From contig NZ_JACHGT010000001.1 in the NCBI RefSeq assembly GCF_014202425.1, positions 593,738 to 657,737 on the forward strand: DNA of 64,000 nt, given 5' to 3'. A program made the translations under genes and the position numbers. The DNA comes from Phytomonospora endophytica (GTDB lineage: Bacteria; Actinomycetota; Actinomycetes; Mycobacteriales; Micromonosporaceae). Under the pieces are notes generated by a model that was not told the DNA's origin, made no database searches, and saw only the letters and a list, made by a program, of their open reading frames with translations. This document shows, piece by piece, positions 31,401 to 41,061 of the stretch; position 1 is the stretch's first letter, and every line of letters starts with the position of its first letter.

Positions 31401-34400
31401 TCACGCCTGGTTCGAGCGTGGCACCCGACCGCAGAACTCCAAGTCGCCGTCACCGTGCAGGCGCACCTGATCACCGGTGCGGAACAGCAGACCACCGGGT
31501 ACCTCGGGGTCCGGGATGAAGGCGGCGCGCGTCGCCTCGGGATCGCCCGGATACTCCCGGGCCACGCCCGCACCGCCGATCCACAGTTCGCCGGGCACGC
31601 CGGGTCGCGCCGGCCCGCCGTGACGGTCGACGATGTAGAGGCGGTTGTTGTCGACGGGGAGACCGATGTCGGGGGAGTCCTCGCCTTCCTGCGCCAGGAT
31701 CGACACGAGCGTGACGATCGCGTTCTCGGCGACCCCGTACATGCTGAACACCGTGGGGAAGGAGATCGCCGGGCGCCTCCGGACACGCCCGCCGCCGATG
31801 AGGAGGAAGCGCAGCCGGTTCCCGTCGGGGAGGGGCCGCGCGAAGACCTTCTCGGCGAGTTTCATCGGCAGGCAGGCGACCGTGATGTGGTGCTCGGTCC
31901 ACCACAGGGCCAGCTCGACCGGGTCCTCGTCGATGTCGCCGGGGACCATGTGGACGGTCGCGCCGGCGATCAGGGCCGGGTAGATCTCGGCCAGGTTGAC
32001 GTCGAGGTCGAGGTCGAGCTGGTGGCTGACGTTGTCGCCGGAGGCCAGGCCGAGGGTCGTCATGCCCCAGCGGACGGTGTTGACCACGGCCCGGTGCGGG
32101 ACCGCGACCGGCCGCCGCTCGTCCCCGGGCCGGCCGGAGAAGACGACGTAGGCGGTCTGCTCGGGATCGACCGAGACCTCGGGCAGCGCCGAGATCCCGG
32201 GCCGGGCGTCCTCGACGTACACGGTCGACTCGGCGACGTCGATCGACAGCGCGCGCGTCGACAGCACCAGCCGTGCCCAGCCGTCGGCGACCATGCCGCG
32301 GAGCTCCTCCTCGGGCCGGCTCGGCTCAAGGGGGAGGAAGGACGCGCCCAGGCGCAGCGCGCCGAGCTGGGCGGCGATCAGGTCGGGCGTGCGCGGCAGG
32401 CACACCGCGACGAGGTCGCCCTCGACGATCCCGTGCGACTGGAGGAACTCGGCGAGTTCGGCGGCCCGCTCCTGGAGCCGCCGGTAGGTCCAGCGTTCGC
32501 CGCCGCAGACGATGGCCTCCGCGTCGGGGGTGGCCGCGACCTGGAGTTCGAAGAGGCGGTGCAGGCTGTCCGTCGAGGGGGGCATGGCGGGGCCGACGAG
32601 TGCCGGGGTGAGGCGGCGGCCGAGCCCGAGGACCGTCGACAGTGGAGCGTCGGGATCCTCGACGGCGAGCGTCAGCAGCTCCAGCAGCGAGTCGAGGAAG
32701 GCGTAGGCGACGTCCTCGCCGAACAGGTCGGCGCGATAGTCGAGCCACCAGCGCAGCCCGTCGCGCTGCCAGACGCGCAGGCGCAGGTCCCCGGTCAGCG
32801 GGTCGGCGGGCGAGTCGAGGACGGTCGTGCGCACGCCCGGCAGGGCCGGGTCGAAGACGCCGCCGTCGAACTCGATCACGGCCTCGGGCGGTACACCGCC
32901 CTTGGCGGTGACGGCGTCGGTGACCTCGTCGAGCGGGACCGCCGAGTGGGAGTAGGCCGAGGCGGTGGTCTCCTGCACGCGGGCGATCACCTCGCGGAAG
33001 CTCGGGTCGCCCGAGAGGTCGAGCCGCATCGGGATGACTCGCGAGAAGGGCCCGAACAGCTGCTCGGAACGTTCGTCGCGGCCGGGGATGTCGGCGCCGA
33101 CGACCACGTCGGAGCGGCCGCCGTGCTGGAAGAGCATGGCCGCGAAGGCCGTGAGCAGGGTCGTCGGGACGGCGACCAGCGCGTCGGCGCTCAGCGCGCG
33201 GACCCGGTCGGCGAGGTGCGCGGGGAAGTCCGCGCTGACGCTGGCCGCGGCCGTCGACGGCGTCTCGGGCCGGACGCGGCCCGTCGGCAGGTCGAGCGGC
33301 GGCGCGGGCTCGGCGAAACGCTCCGACCAGTAGGCCAGCGAAGCGGGATCGGTGACGGCGGCGGCCTGTTCGGCGGAGTACTCGGCGTAGCCGATCGCGG
33401 GTTCGGGAAGGTTCGGTTCCTCGTCGGCGAGCGCGGCCCGGTAAACCTCGGAGATCTCGCGGGCCAGGACCGGGTAGGACCAGGGATCGGTGGCCAGCGG
33501 GTGGAAACCGCACAGCAGGACGTGCCTGGTGTAGCTGAAGCGCAGCAGCTGGAAGGAGGCGGCCGGGCCCCCGGCGGTGGTGTTCGCGGTGGCCATGGCG
33601 TGGCGGACGGCGGTGTCCTCGTGGTACCCGGCGAGGTCCACGACGGGGAGTTCGACCGCGACGCTCGGCCACACGGTCTGCGTCGGGACGCCGTCGACCT
33701 CCGCGAAGACCGTGCGGAGGGTGTCGTGGCGCTCGACGACGGTCCGCACGGCCTTGGCCAGGGCGGACACGGTGAGGGGGCCGTCGAGCTGGACGGCGCG
33801 GGAGCGGCCGGGCTGGTCGGCGAGGGTCGGCCACAGCGCGCGCTGCGCGGGGGAGAGCGGCGCCGAGACCGGGTCGGGTTCGGGCTCCTCCTCCGCCTCG
33901 GGTTCTTCCTCGGGCTCCTCCTCCGCCTCGGGTTCTTCCTCGGGCTCGGCTTCCGGCTCGGGTTCGGGTTCGGCGACGGCCTCGGGTTCCGGTTCCGGGT
34001 CGGGCGTCACGGCGACCGGCTCCGGCGCGGGAGCCGGGGGCGCGGGCTCCGGCACAGGCGCGGTCTCGGGTGCGAGGACCGCCTCGGCGACGACGTGCGT
34101 CTCCATCGTCAGGTCGAGATCGAGCTCGACCACACAGGCCACCTCGTGCGCACCGGCGGCCCGCAGGTCCGTCAGCAGCGACGACGCCTCGGCCACGTCG
34201 GCGGGAGGCGCGACGACCACCACGACCCGCCCGCCGTCGCGGTCGTGGCCGTTCTCCTCACGGGCGCGACGGTAGCGGGAGAGGTCGCGCGCCAGCTCGA
34301 CGACCGAGCGGGTGCGCAGGTCGGCGAGCACGTCGAGGCCCAGCTTCGCGGCCCGGCGCAGGCCCTCGTCGTCACCGTCGAGGACCGCGTACATGGGCGG

Positions 34401-35915
34401 CGGGTTCTTCCACAGCCGCCGGATCTGCGCGACGCCCGGGTACACGTCGTGCCCGTCGCGCGCGGGGAAACCGAGGGCCGTGCGCCCGCCCGAGGCCGAC
34501 GCGACCACCGACCACTCGGCGACCGCGCGGGAGGCCTTCCCGCCGTCGTAGAGCCCGTTCAGGGTCACCCGTGACGTGGCCGGAGCCATCGCCGCGGCCA
34601 GCGGAGCCGCCGGAGCGGGCAGCCAGACCGCGCGCATGCCGTGCCCGTCGGCGAAACGGACCAGCTCCAGGACACGCGGGTACAGGTCCGCGCACGTCCC
34701 CGCCAGCCACAGACTCACCGCGACCGGCGCCTCCCGCGCCTCGGCGGCGGCCGCGACGGTGGCCAGGAGCCGGTTCTGCTCGGCCATCAGCGCCCGGTGC
34801 CGCTCGATCAGCTCGTACCGGACGGGAGCCGCGGGCCCTTCCGGCGGAGGGTCGAGCCGGACGGTGACGGGTTCGTCCGTGTGGGTCGGCGTGCCGGTTG
34901 CCGTGGTCACAGTGGCGTTCCTCGGTGGTGTCTCGGAAGTGGTCCGGTCGGCGGGCTCGCGCAAGGGCGCGCCCGCGTAGTACAGATTGCCTTCCCCGTG
35001 CCACCTCGGCCGCAACCGACCCCTTTCATGCCGTTGCGCGATGATGGTTCCCGCTTCGTCCTGCCCTTCGGTGCTCGTCCGCACCCCTCCCGGACCGACC
35101 TCCACGACCGTCTCGCCGCCGACGTCGAGCAGCGCGGCGAGCGCGAGATCGAAACGAATCGGCAGCCGCGCCTGTTCGCGCAGATAGTCCGCGCCGGGCA
35201 GCCAGCCCGCGTCCCGCACCGACCCGTCCACGCCGCTGACCACCGGTAGCAGGGTCGGGCGGAAGCGGATCGCCGCCAGCATCGGCTCCAGCTCGCCGAG
35301 GGCCGGCTCGACCATCGACGTGTGGAACGCCCGCGTCGCCGCCAGCCTCCGGAACCCCGTCCCCGCTGACTCGCACCAGCGTTCGGCGGCCTCGGCCACC
35401 TCGACCGGCCCGGCGAGGACCCGCACGTCGGCCGACACGACCGCGGCGAGCTCCAGGCCGGGAAGATGCGCCATGAGGTTGTCGGCACCGGCGGCGTCGA
35501 CACGGACCTCCAAGACCCCCGCCGGCTCGCCGTACTCCTGCATCAGCCGTCCACGGAAGGCCGCCAGCCGTACGGCGTCCTCCAGATCCATCGCACCCGC
35601 CGTGACCAGCGCGCTGAGCTCGCCGACGCCGTGGCCGTGGACGTGGCCGGGGCGGACCTTGGCGGTGTCGAGCACGGCCGTCATCGCCAGTTGCAGCGAG
35701 ACCAGCACGGGCTGGGCGATGTCGGTGGGCCAGTCGGGGTCGGGGAAGGCCAGGCGCCCGCGCAGGTTGGCGCCGGTGACCTCGCGATAGGCCGCCGCGC
35801 AGCGGTCGAGGATCTCGGCGAACTCCGAATGGGCGGCGGTGAGGGCGGCGGCGTCGCCGACCAGTGACTCCGGTCCGGCGTACACGAACGCCGGGGGCGG
35901 CGCGGGGTTGCTCAT
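31401..35915 (-). CDS. Megasynthase-like protein (AT / luciferase-like / C / truncated A) with eroded active sites
   Basis: A single 1504-residue frame. Residues 1-300 resemble a PKS acyltransferase, but the nucleophile motif GHSxGE reads GHGVGE (Gly96); His198 is kept. Residues about 395-600 resemble a shortened flavin luciferase-like monooxygenase. Residues 615-683 are a Pro/Glu linker. Residues 685-1100 are an NRPS condensation domain whose HHxxxDG motif reads HPLATDP (805-811), losing the catalytic second His. Residues 1110-1504 are an adenylation domain with core A3 degraded (YVVFSGRPGDERRPVAVPH) that ends at the A8 region, without the C-terminal subdomain Lys. No carrier domain is present. 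The frame has no stops, so it is probably expressed, perhaps as a scaffold or regulator. Confidence 0.85.
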   Translation of the reverse strand: MSNPAPPPAFVYAGPESLVGDAAALTAAHSEFAEILDRCAAAYREVTGANLRGRLAFPDPDWPTDIAQPVLVSLQLAMTAVLDTAKVRPGHVHGHGVGELSALVTAGAMDLEDAVRLAAFRGRLMQEYGEPAGVLEVRVDAAGADNLMAHLPGLELAAVVSADVRVLAGPVEVAEAAERWCESAGTGFRRLAATRAFHTSMVEPALGELEPMLAAIRFRPTLLPVVSGVDGSVRDAGWLPGADYLREQARLPIRFDLALAALLDVGGETVVEVGPGGVRTSTEGQDEAGTIIAQRHERGRLRPRWHGEGNLYYAGAPLREPADRTTSETPPRNATVTTATGTPTHTDEPVTVRLDPPPEGPAAPVRYELIERHRALMAEQNRLLATVAAAAEAREAPVAVSLWLAGTCADLYPRVLELVRFADGHGMRAVWLPAPAAPLAAAMAPATSRVTLNGLYDGGKASRAVAEWSVVASASGGRTALGFPARDGHDVYPGVAQIRRLWKNPPPMYAVLDGDDEGLRRAAKLGLDVLADLRTRSVVELARDLSRYRRAREENGHDRDGGRVVVVVAPPADVAEASSLLTDLRAAGAHEVACVVELDLDLTMETHVVAEAVLAPETAPVPEPAPPAPAPEPVAVTPDPEPEPEAVAEPEPEPEAEPEEEPEAEEEPEEEPEAEEEPEPDPVSAPLSPAQRALWPTLADQPGRSRAVQLDGPLTVSALAKAVRTVVERHDTLRTVFAEVDGVPTQTVWPSVAVELPVVDLAGYHEDTAVRHAMATANTTAGGPAASFQLLRFSYTRHVLLCGFHPLATDPWSYPVLAREISEVYRAALADEEPNLPEPAIGYAEYSAEQAAAVTDPASLAYWSERFAEPAPPLDLPTGRVRPETPSTAAASVSADFPAHLADRVRALSADALVAVPTTLLTAFAAMLFQHGGRSDVVVGADIPGRDERSEQLFGPFSRVIPMRLDLSGDPSFREVIARVQETTASAYSHSAVPLDEVTDAVTAKGGVPPEAVIEFDGGVFDPALPGVRTTVLDSPADPLTGDLRLRVWQRDGLRWWLDYRADLFGEDVAYAFLDSLLELLTLAVEDPDAPLSTVLGLGRRLTPALVGPAMPPSTDSLHRLFELQVAATPDAEAIVCGGERWTYRRLQERAAELAEFLQSHGIVEGDLVAVCLPRTPDLIAAQLGALRLGASFLPLEPSRPEEELRGMVADGWARLVLSTRALSIDVAESTVYVEDARPGISALPEVSVDPEQTAYVVFSGRPGDERRPVAVPHRAVVNTVRWGMTTLGLASGDNVSHQLDLDLDVNLAEIYPALIAGATVHMVPGDIDEDPVELALWWTEHHITVACLPMKLAEKVFARPLPDGNRLRFLLIGGGRVRRRPAISFPTVFSMYGVAENAIVTLVSILAQEGEDSPDIGLPVDNNRLYIVDRHGGPARPGVPGELWIGGAGVAREYPGDPEATRAAFIPDPEVPGGLLFRTGDQVRLHGDGDLEFCGRVPRSNQA

Positions 35916-35977
35916 CTGCGGATCCGATCGTGCGGCGGTCCTGCATTCTTACCCGACCGCGCCACGACCGCCCAGGT

Positions 35978-36645
35978 TCAGTCGACCCGGCTCAGCTCCG
36001 CGGGGGCTCCGCCACCGAGCGTGGCCGCCTGTTCCCGGGCCTGGAGGGCGCCGGTCACGAGGAGGTACTGCGCGGCCACGTACGTCGCCATGATCCACAC
36101 GTCCACGCCCGGCGGGCGCGGCAGGTCGGCGATGCCGGTCGCGATGAGCGTGTCGGAGATCAGGAACAGCGCGCCGCCGATCGCCGCGCGCCGGTTGATC
36201 CCGACCGCGACCACGGCCGTCGCCGCCAGCAGCAGGCTGTAGAAGGCGACCGGGATCCGCAGCTCGCCGATCCCCGGCCAGAGCGCGGCGAGCACACCCG
36301 CCCAGACCAGCGCGTAGGGGACGGCCGCGATCGCGACCCGGCGCGTGCGCCAGCCGCGCGCGAAGAGGACCTGGTAGCAGACGTGCCCGGCGGCGAAGGC
36401 GCCCATTCCGGCCAGGAAGGCGGCCTCGGCGTCGAACTGGAGGAAGACGTCCCCGGCCCAGCCGCACAGCACCGCGGCGAGGAGGAGTCCCGGCCGCGCG
36501 GGCCGGGCGGCGAGCCACGCGTAGACGGCGAGCAGGGGCATGAGCAGCGGCTTGGTGACCGTCGCGACGAGGTTCCAGTCGAGCGCCAGCGCCGCCAGGT
36601 GGACGGCCGTCACGACGAACAGCGCCGTGCGGGGTGTCGCGGCCT

Positions 36646-36649
<4 letters not shown>
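35978..36649 (-). CDS. Lysoplasmalogenase (YhhN/TMEM86 family)
   Basis: The 223-residue protein has eight hydrophobic segments and the YhhN family landmarks KPLLMPLLAVYAWL, CGWAGDVFLQF (conserved Gly-Asp), GMGAFAAGHVCYQ and LFLISDTLIA (second Asp). TMEM86 enzymes cleave the vinyl-ether bond of lysoplasmalogens. GTG 36649 overlaps the stop of the hydroxylase gene, so both are made together. Confidence 0.88.
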
Positions 36650-37509
<860 letters not shown>

Positions 37510-37659
37510 GCCCGCAGGCTATCGCCGCTCGGGGCCCGCGCACCAGACCCCGTTACCAACAAGTAACCACGCATTTTCGAAAGGCTTCCGCCGAGTGCGG
37601 CCGAAGGGTCGTACCCCGTGGTCACAATGGCCTGGGGTCGGTCCCGAGGAGGAGACGAC

Positions 37660-38010
37660 ATGGTGACCATCAGCCCGATCGTCGGCTACGACGATCAGCG
37701 GGCCGCGCTGACCTGGCTGGCCGAGGCCTTCGGCTTCACCGAGCACGCGGTCCACGAGTACAACGGCGAGATCGTGCACGCCGAGATGCGCTACGGCGAC
37801 GGCGTGATCATGTTCGGCCGCGGGCACAAGGACTCGTCGGGGGTGTACGTCGTCGTCGAGGACGCCGACGCCCACCACGCACGGGCCGTCGCGGCCGGCG
37901 CGCGCGTGACCCGCGAACTCAGCGACCAGGACTACGGCTCACGCGACTACGCGGCCCTCGACCACGAGGGCAACGAGTGGTACTTCGGCACCTACCGGCC
38001 GAAGCTCTAG
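37660..38010 (+). CDS. VOC/glyoxalase-fold protein
   Basis: The 116-residue product has the betaalphabetabetabeta repeats of the vicinal oxygen chelate fold: ALTWLAEAFGFTEHAV, GDGVIMFGRG, VYVVVEDADAHHARAVAAGA and YAALDHEGNEWYFGTY, the last carrying a conserved metal Glu. ATG 37660 follows GAGGAGGAG. Roles in this family range from antibiotic binding to dioxygenation; the exact one is unknown. Confidence 0.88.
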   Translation: MVTISPIVGYDDQRAALTWLAEAFGFTEHAVHEYNGEIVHAEMRYGDGVIMFGRGHKDSSGVYVVVEDADAHHARAVAAGARVTRELSDQDYGSRDYAALDHEGNEWYFGTYRPKL

Positions 38011-38018
38011 CCGGAGGG

Positions 38019-38051
38019 GCGGTGGCGCCCGGGAGTCCCGGGCGCCACCGC
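38019..38051. terminator. 15-bp perfect hairpin, bidirectional terminator
   Basis: GCGGTGGCGCCCGGG (38019-38033) pairs with 38037-38051 around AGT. It lies between the VOC gene and the convergent chitinase gene. Confidence 0.9.
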
Positions 38052-38058
38052 GGTTCGG

Positions 38059-40362
38059 TCACAGACCACCGTCGACCGCGTTCATGAGAGTGCCGTTGTC
38101 TCCCGACATCTCCCAGATCATCACGCCGAGCAGGTTCTGCTGCTTCAGCCAGGCGGTCTTCTTGGCGATGAGCCAGGGATCGTCATACGACCACCATTGG
38201 CCGCCGTTCCCGGTGTAGCAGTAGGTCGCCATCGCCTGTTCGTCGTGATAGACGGTGCAGTTCGGGACCGACGCGAGGAGGTTGGCGTACCCCCGTACGC
38301 CCGCCTCCTCGGCGAACTGGCCTGGTGCGGCGCCGTTGGCCGACTGCCATTCGCCGTGCACCCCGCCGTCGGCGACGCCCTGCCAGCCGCGACCGTAGAA
38401 CGGGATGCCGATGGTCAGCTTGCGCGGGTTGACGCCCGCGTCGAGGTAGATCTGGATGGCGTCGACGGCCGAGAAGTGGAAGTTGTAGGGGTCCTGGGCG
38501 TCGACGTTGAGGTTGGCCTGGTGGCCGGTCCGGTTGGGCTCCCACGAGTTGTCGCTTCCGGCGCCGTGGAAGTCGTAGCCCTGGACGTTGGCGAAGTCGA
38601 GGTAGTCGAAGACGCTCGGGGTGCCGTCGGCGGTGGTGATGTCCCACCCGGCGTCGATCTTCGCCTGATCGGCGGGCGTGAAGGCGGTGAGCTGGTAGTG
38701 CTTGTTGCTCGCCGCGCCGATGATGTCGAGCTGACGCCGGAACTCGGCGATCAGCAGGGTGTTGTTGGCCTTGTCCTCGGCCGACCAGTGGTTGCCCGGG
38801 TGCCCTTCGGCTCCCGGCCACTCCCAGTCGAGGTCGATGCCGTCGAAGACGCCGGCACCGGACCCGGGACCGCCCGCACCGTTGTATGCGGGCAGGTCGC
38901 CCTTGATGTACAGGTCGATGCAGGACTTGACGAAGGCCTCGCGCCGGGCGGGCGTCAAGGCGGCGTCGTGGAAGAACTTCGAGTAGGTCCAGCCGCCGAT
39001 CGACATCATGACCTTGAGGTTCGGGTGCAGCTTCTTGAGCTTCTTGAGCTGGTTGAAGTTCCCGCGCAGCGGCTCCCAGCCGGTGTCGGCGACCCCGTCG
39101 ACCGACTGCCCGGCGCTGAAGCCCCGGCCGTAGTCGGCTTCGGCGTCACCCGCGCCGGTGCCCTGATCGGGATCGGCCGGGTTCTGCGTGGTGCCCTTGG
39201 TGACACCGTTCATGCAGGTGAAGGTCGTCGGGTTCAGGTTGGAGAAGGCGTAGTTGATGTGCGTCAGCTTCGCCGCGGCGCCCGAGGTCTGCAGGTTGCG
39301 CACGAAGAACTGGCGCCCGTAGATGCCCCACTGCGGGAAGTAGCCGACGCGCGCGTACTCGCCCGCGCCGATCGGGTCCTGTGTGGTGACCTTCAGCGCC
39401 GTGCTCGCCGCCGAGAGGTTGTCGTAGACGTCGCGGGCCTTGACGGTGAAGGTGTATTCCGTCGAGGGCTGGAGGTTGAGGACCTTGTAGGCGGTGCCGG
39501 TGACGGTGTTGTTGAGAACGCCGTTGACGTAGACCTCGTAGGCGAAGACACCACTGGCGTCGGTCGAGGCGTTCCAGGCGAGGTCGACGGTCGTGTCGGT
39601 CTTCGCCGTGCTGCGCAGGTTGCCGGGGGCGGTCGGCGGCGTGGTGTCGTCGGCGGGGTTGCGGGTTGCTCCGGTGACGGGCGGGCTCTGCGCCGAGGTG
39701 TTGCCGCGTGTGTCCTTCGATCTCACGGTGAGCTGGTAGGACGTGTTGGGCGTGAGCCCGGTGATGGTGGCCGACGTGGTCGTGCTGGTCGCCTTCTGGG
39801 TGCCGTTGACGAAGACGTCGTAGCCGGCGACGGGGAAGTCGCCGGCCGTCGCGGCGGCCCAGTTCAGCGTGATGCGGGTCGTCGTGCGCGCGCCGACGGT
39901 GAGGCCGGAGGGCGTGCCGGGTGGGGCGTCGGCCGAGCCGTCGCACTTGTTGCCGTTGATGCGGCAGGAGATCGGGCTGGTGATGGGGGAGTAGGAGATG
40001 AAGTAGTAGCTGTAGGGCTCGGTGTTGCGACCGGCCGCGATGTTGCCGTTGTAGTGGGCGTTGACCACGGAGAAGGCGTTGTTGGGCTTGGCGGTGCCGG
40101 TGCCGTTCCAGTGGCCTTCGACGGTGGTGCCGGACGGGAGCTGGTATTCGAGGGTCCAGCCGTTGATCGCGGCGGCGGTGGGATTGGCGACCACGAACTT
40201 CCCGATCCACCAGGAGCCGTTGCCGGTGGCCGAGAAAGTGGCGGTCAGACCGGCCGCGGCGGTGGCGGGAGACGCCGTCGCGACCAATGTGGACAGTGCT
40301 AAGAGGATGGCCGCGGCGGCCGCGGTGACGCGTGACCAGGACCGCTCGGGAGATCGCTTCAT
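38059..40362 (-). CDS. Secreted GH18 chitinase with CBM2 and two FN3 domains
   Basis: The 767-residue protein has a signal peptide (basic start, hydrophobic stretch, cut near Ala37), a family 2 carbohydrate-binding module (about 38-140; GNGSWWIGKFVVAN, NGWTLEYQLPSG), two fibronectin type III domains (about 147-235 and 243-328) and a GH18 catalytic domain (335-767). The DxxDxDxE motif is D507-G-I-D-L-D-W-E514, with Glu514 as acid/base. It should bind crystalline chitin and release chito-oligosaccharides outside the cell. A strong promoter with a possible repressor site lies upstream. Confidence 0.95.
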   Translation of the reverse strand: MKRSPERSWSRVTAAAAAILLALSTLVATASPATAAAGLTATFSATGNGSWWIGKFVVANPTAAAINGWTLEYQLPSGTTVEGHWNGTGTAKPNNAFSVVNAHYNGNIAAGRNTEPYSYYFISYSPITSPISCRINGNKCDGSADAPPGTPSGLTVGARTTTRITLNWAAATAGDFPVAGYDVFVNGTQKATSTTTSATITGLTPNTSYQLTVRSKDTRGNTSAQSPPVTGATRNPADDTTPPTAPGNLRSTAKTDTTVDLAWNASTDASGVFAYEVYVNGVLNNTVTGTAYKVLNLQPSTEYTFTVKARDVYDNLSAASTALKVTTQDPIGAGEYARVGYFPQWGIYGRQFFVRNLQTSGAAAKLTHINYAFSNLNPTTFTCMNGVTKGTTQNPADPDQGTGAGDAEADYGRGFSAGQSVDGVADTGWEPLRGNFNQLKKLKKLHPNLKVMMSIGGWTYSKFFHDAALTPARREAFVKSCIDLYIKGDLPAYNGAGGPGSGAGVFDGIDLDWEWPGAEGHPGNHWSAEDKANNTLLIAEFRRQLDIIGAASNKHYQLTAFTPADQAKIDAGWDITTADGTPSVFDYLDFANVQGYDFHGAGSDNSWEPNRTGHQANLNVDAQDPYNFHFSAVDAIQIYLDAGVNPRKLTIGIPFYGRGWQGVADGGVHGEWQSANGAAPGQFAEEAGVRGYANLLASVPNCTVYHDEQAMATYCYTGNGGQWWSYDDPWLIAKKTAWLKQQNLLGVMIWEMSGDNGTLMNAVDGGL

Positions 40363-40413
40363 GGCGTCGTCGCTCTCTGCTCAGGCAGGGGTGGCCTGCG
40401 GAGATGACTCTCG

Positions 40414-40442
40414 ACGCTACTCTCGGGAAAGTTTACTGTCAA
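40414..40442 (-). promoter_or_regulatory. Chitinase promoter with AGTAAACTTTCC element in the spacer
   Basis: On the minus strand TTGACA (40442-40437) and TAGCGT (40419-40414) are separated by 17 bases. The spacer holds AGTAAACTTTCC (40437-40426), close to the palindrome AGGAAACTTTCCT; this fits repression unless chitin is present. A related sequence follows the second chitinase promoter. Confidence 0.6.
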
Positions 40443-40560
40443 TATGGACGGTGCCCGTCGCGAGACGCCTTTCCGGGCGGGATGATCGAGGTCCGGCGCA
40501 CCGCCCCGGGCGGGCGTTCCGTCGTCGTGGGCGGGGGCGAGTCGGCCGGTGACATTGAAC

Positions 40561-40597
40561 TGTGATCCAGATCACTAATAATGCTCTCTTTTATTAG
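40561..40597 (+). promoter_or_regulatory. CRP-like site and AT-rich inverted repeat before DUF485-actP
   Basis: TGTGATCCAGATCACT (40561-40576) differs from the CRP consensus TGTGA-N6-TCACA at one base. Adjoining it, CTAATAA (40575-40581) and TTATTAG (40591-40597) form a perfect inverted repeat. The patch is markedly AT-rich and lies about 90-115 bp before the DUF485 start. Confidence 0.6.
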
Positions 40598-40677
40598 TTG
40601 GGGGTCTGGCGTATCCCCCTCCGCGACGATACGGTGCACCAAACCAAATGCCCCGAACGCTCCACATAGGACCTGCC

Positions 40678-41061
40678 ATGACACAGACGTCATCAGAGAC
40701 CTCCGGAGAGCCCGGAAACGCCGACAGCCTTGAGATCCAGCGCAGCCCGGAGTTCGCCGCGCTACGCCGCTCATTGCGTGTCTTCGTATTCCCCGCGACG
40801 GTCGTCTTCCTGCTCTGGTACGCCCTCTACGTCGTGCTCTCCGCTTACGCGCGCGACTTCATGGGCGTCAAAGTCTTCGGTGAAATCAACGTCGCCCTCA
40901 TCTTCGGGCTGTTGCAGTTCGTCTCGACTTTCCTCATCGCCTGGCTCTACTCCCGATACGCGGCCAAGAATCTCGACCCCAAGGCCGAGGCCATCAAAGA
41001 GCACATGGAAAACGGCTCGCCCAAGTCCGCGGCCGGTAATGGATCGGAGGACGAAGCGTGA
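40678..41061 (+). CDS. DUF485 membrane protein (YjcH-like)
   Basis: The 127-residue protein has a polar N-terminus, the DUF485 start RSPEFAALRRSLRVFVFP, two membrane helices and the end LYSRYAAKNLDPKAEAIKE. DUF485 proteins nearly always precede an ActP-type symporter and are thought to be its small subunit or assembly partner. The stop overlaps the symporter GTG start. Confidence 0.92.
   Translation: MTQTSSETSGEPGNADSLEIQRSPEFAALRRSLRVFVFPATVVFLLWYALYVVLSAYARDFMGVKVFGEINVALIFGLLQFVSTFLIAWLYSRYAAKNLDPKAEAIKEHMENGSPKSAAGNGSEDEA

Noticed and set aside
31368..34574. 1068-residue open frame opposite the megasynthase-like gene
   Set aside because: Asp/Gly/Arg-rich antisense shadow; the minus-strand frame has clear domains.
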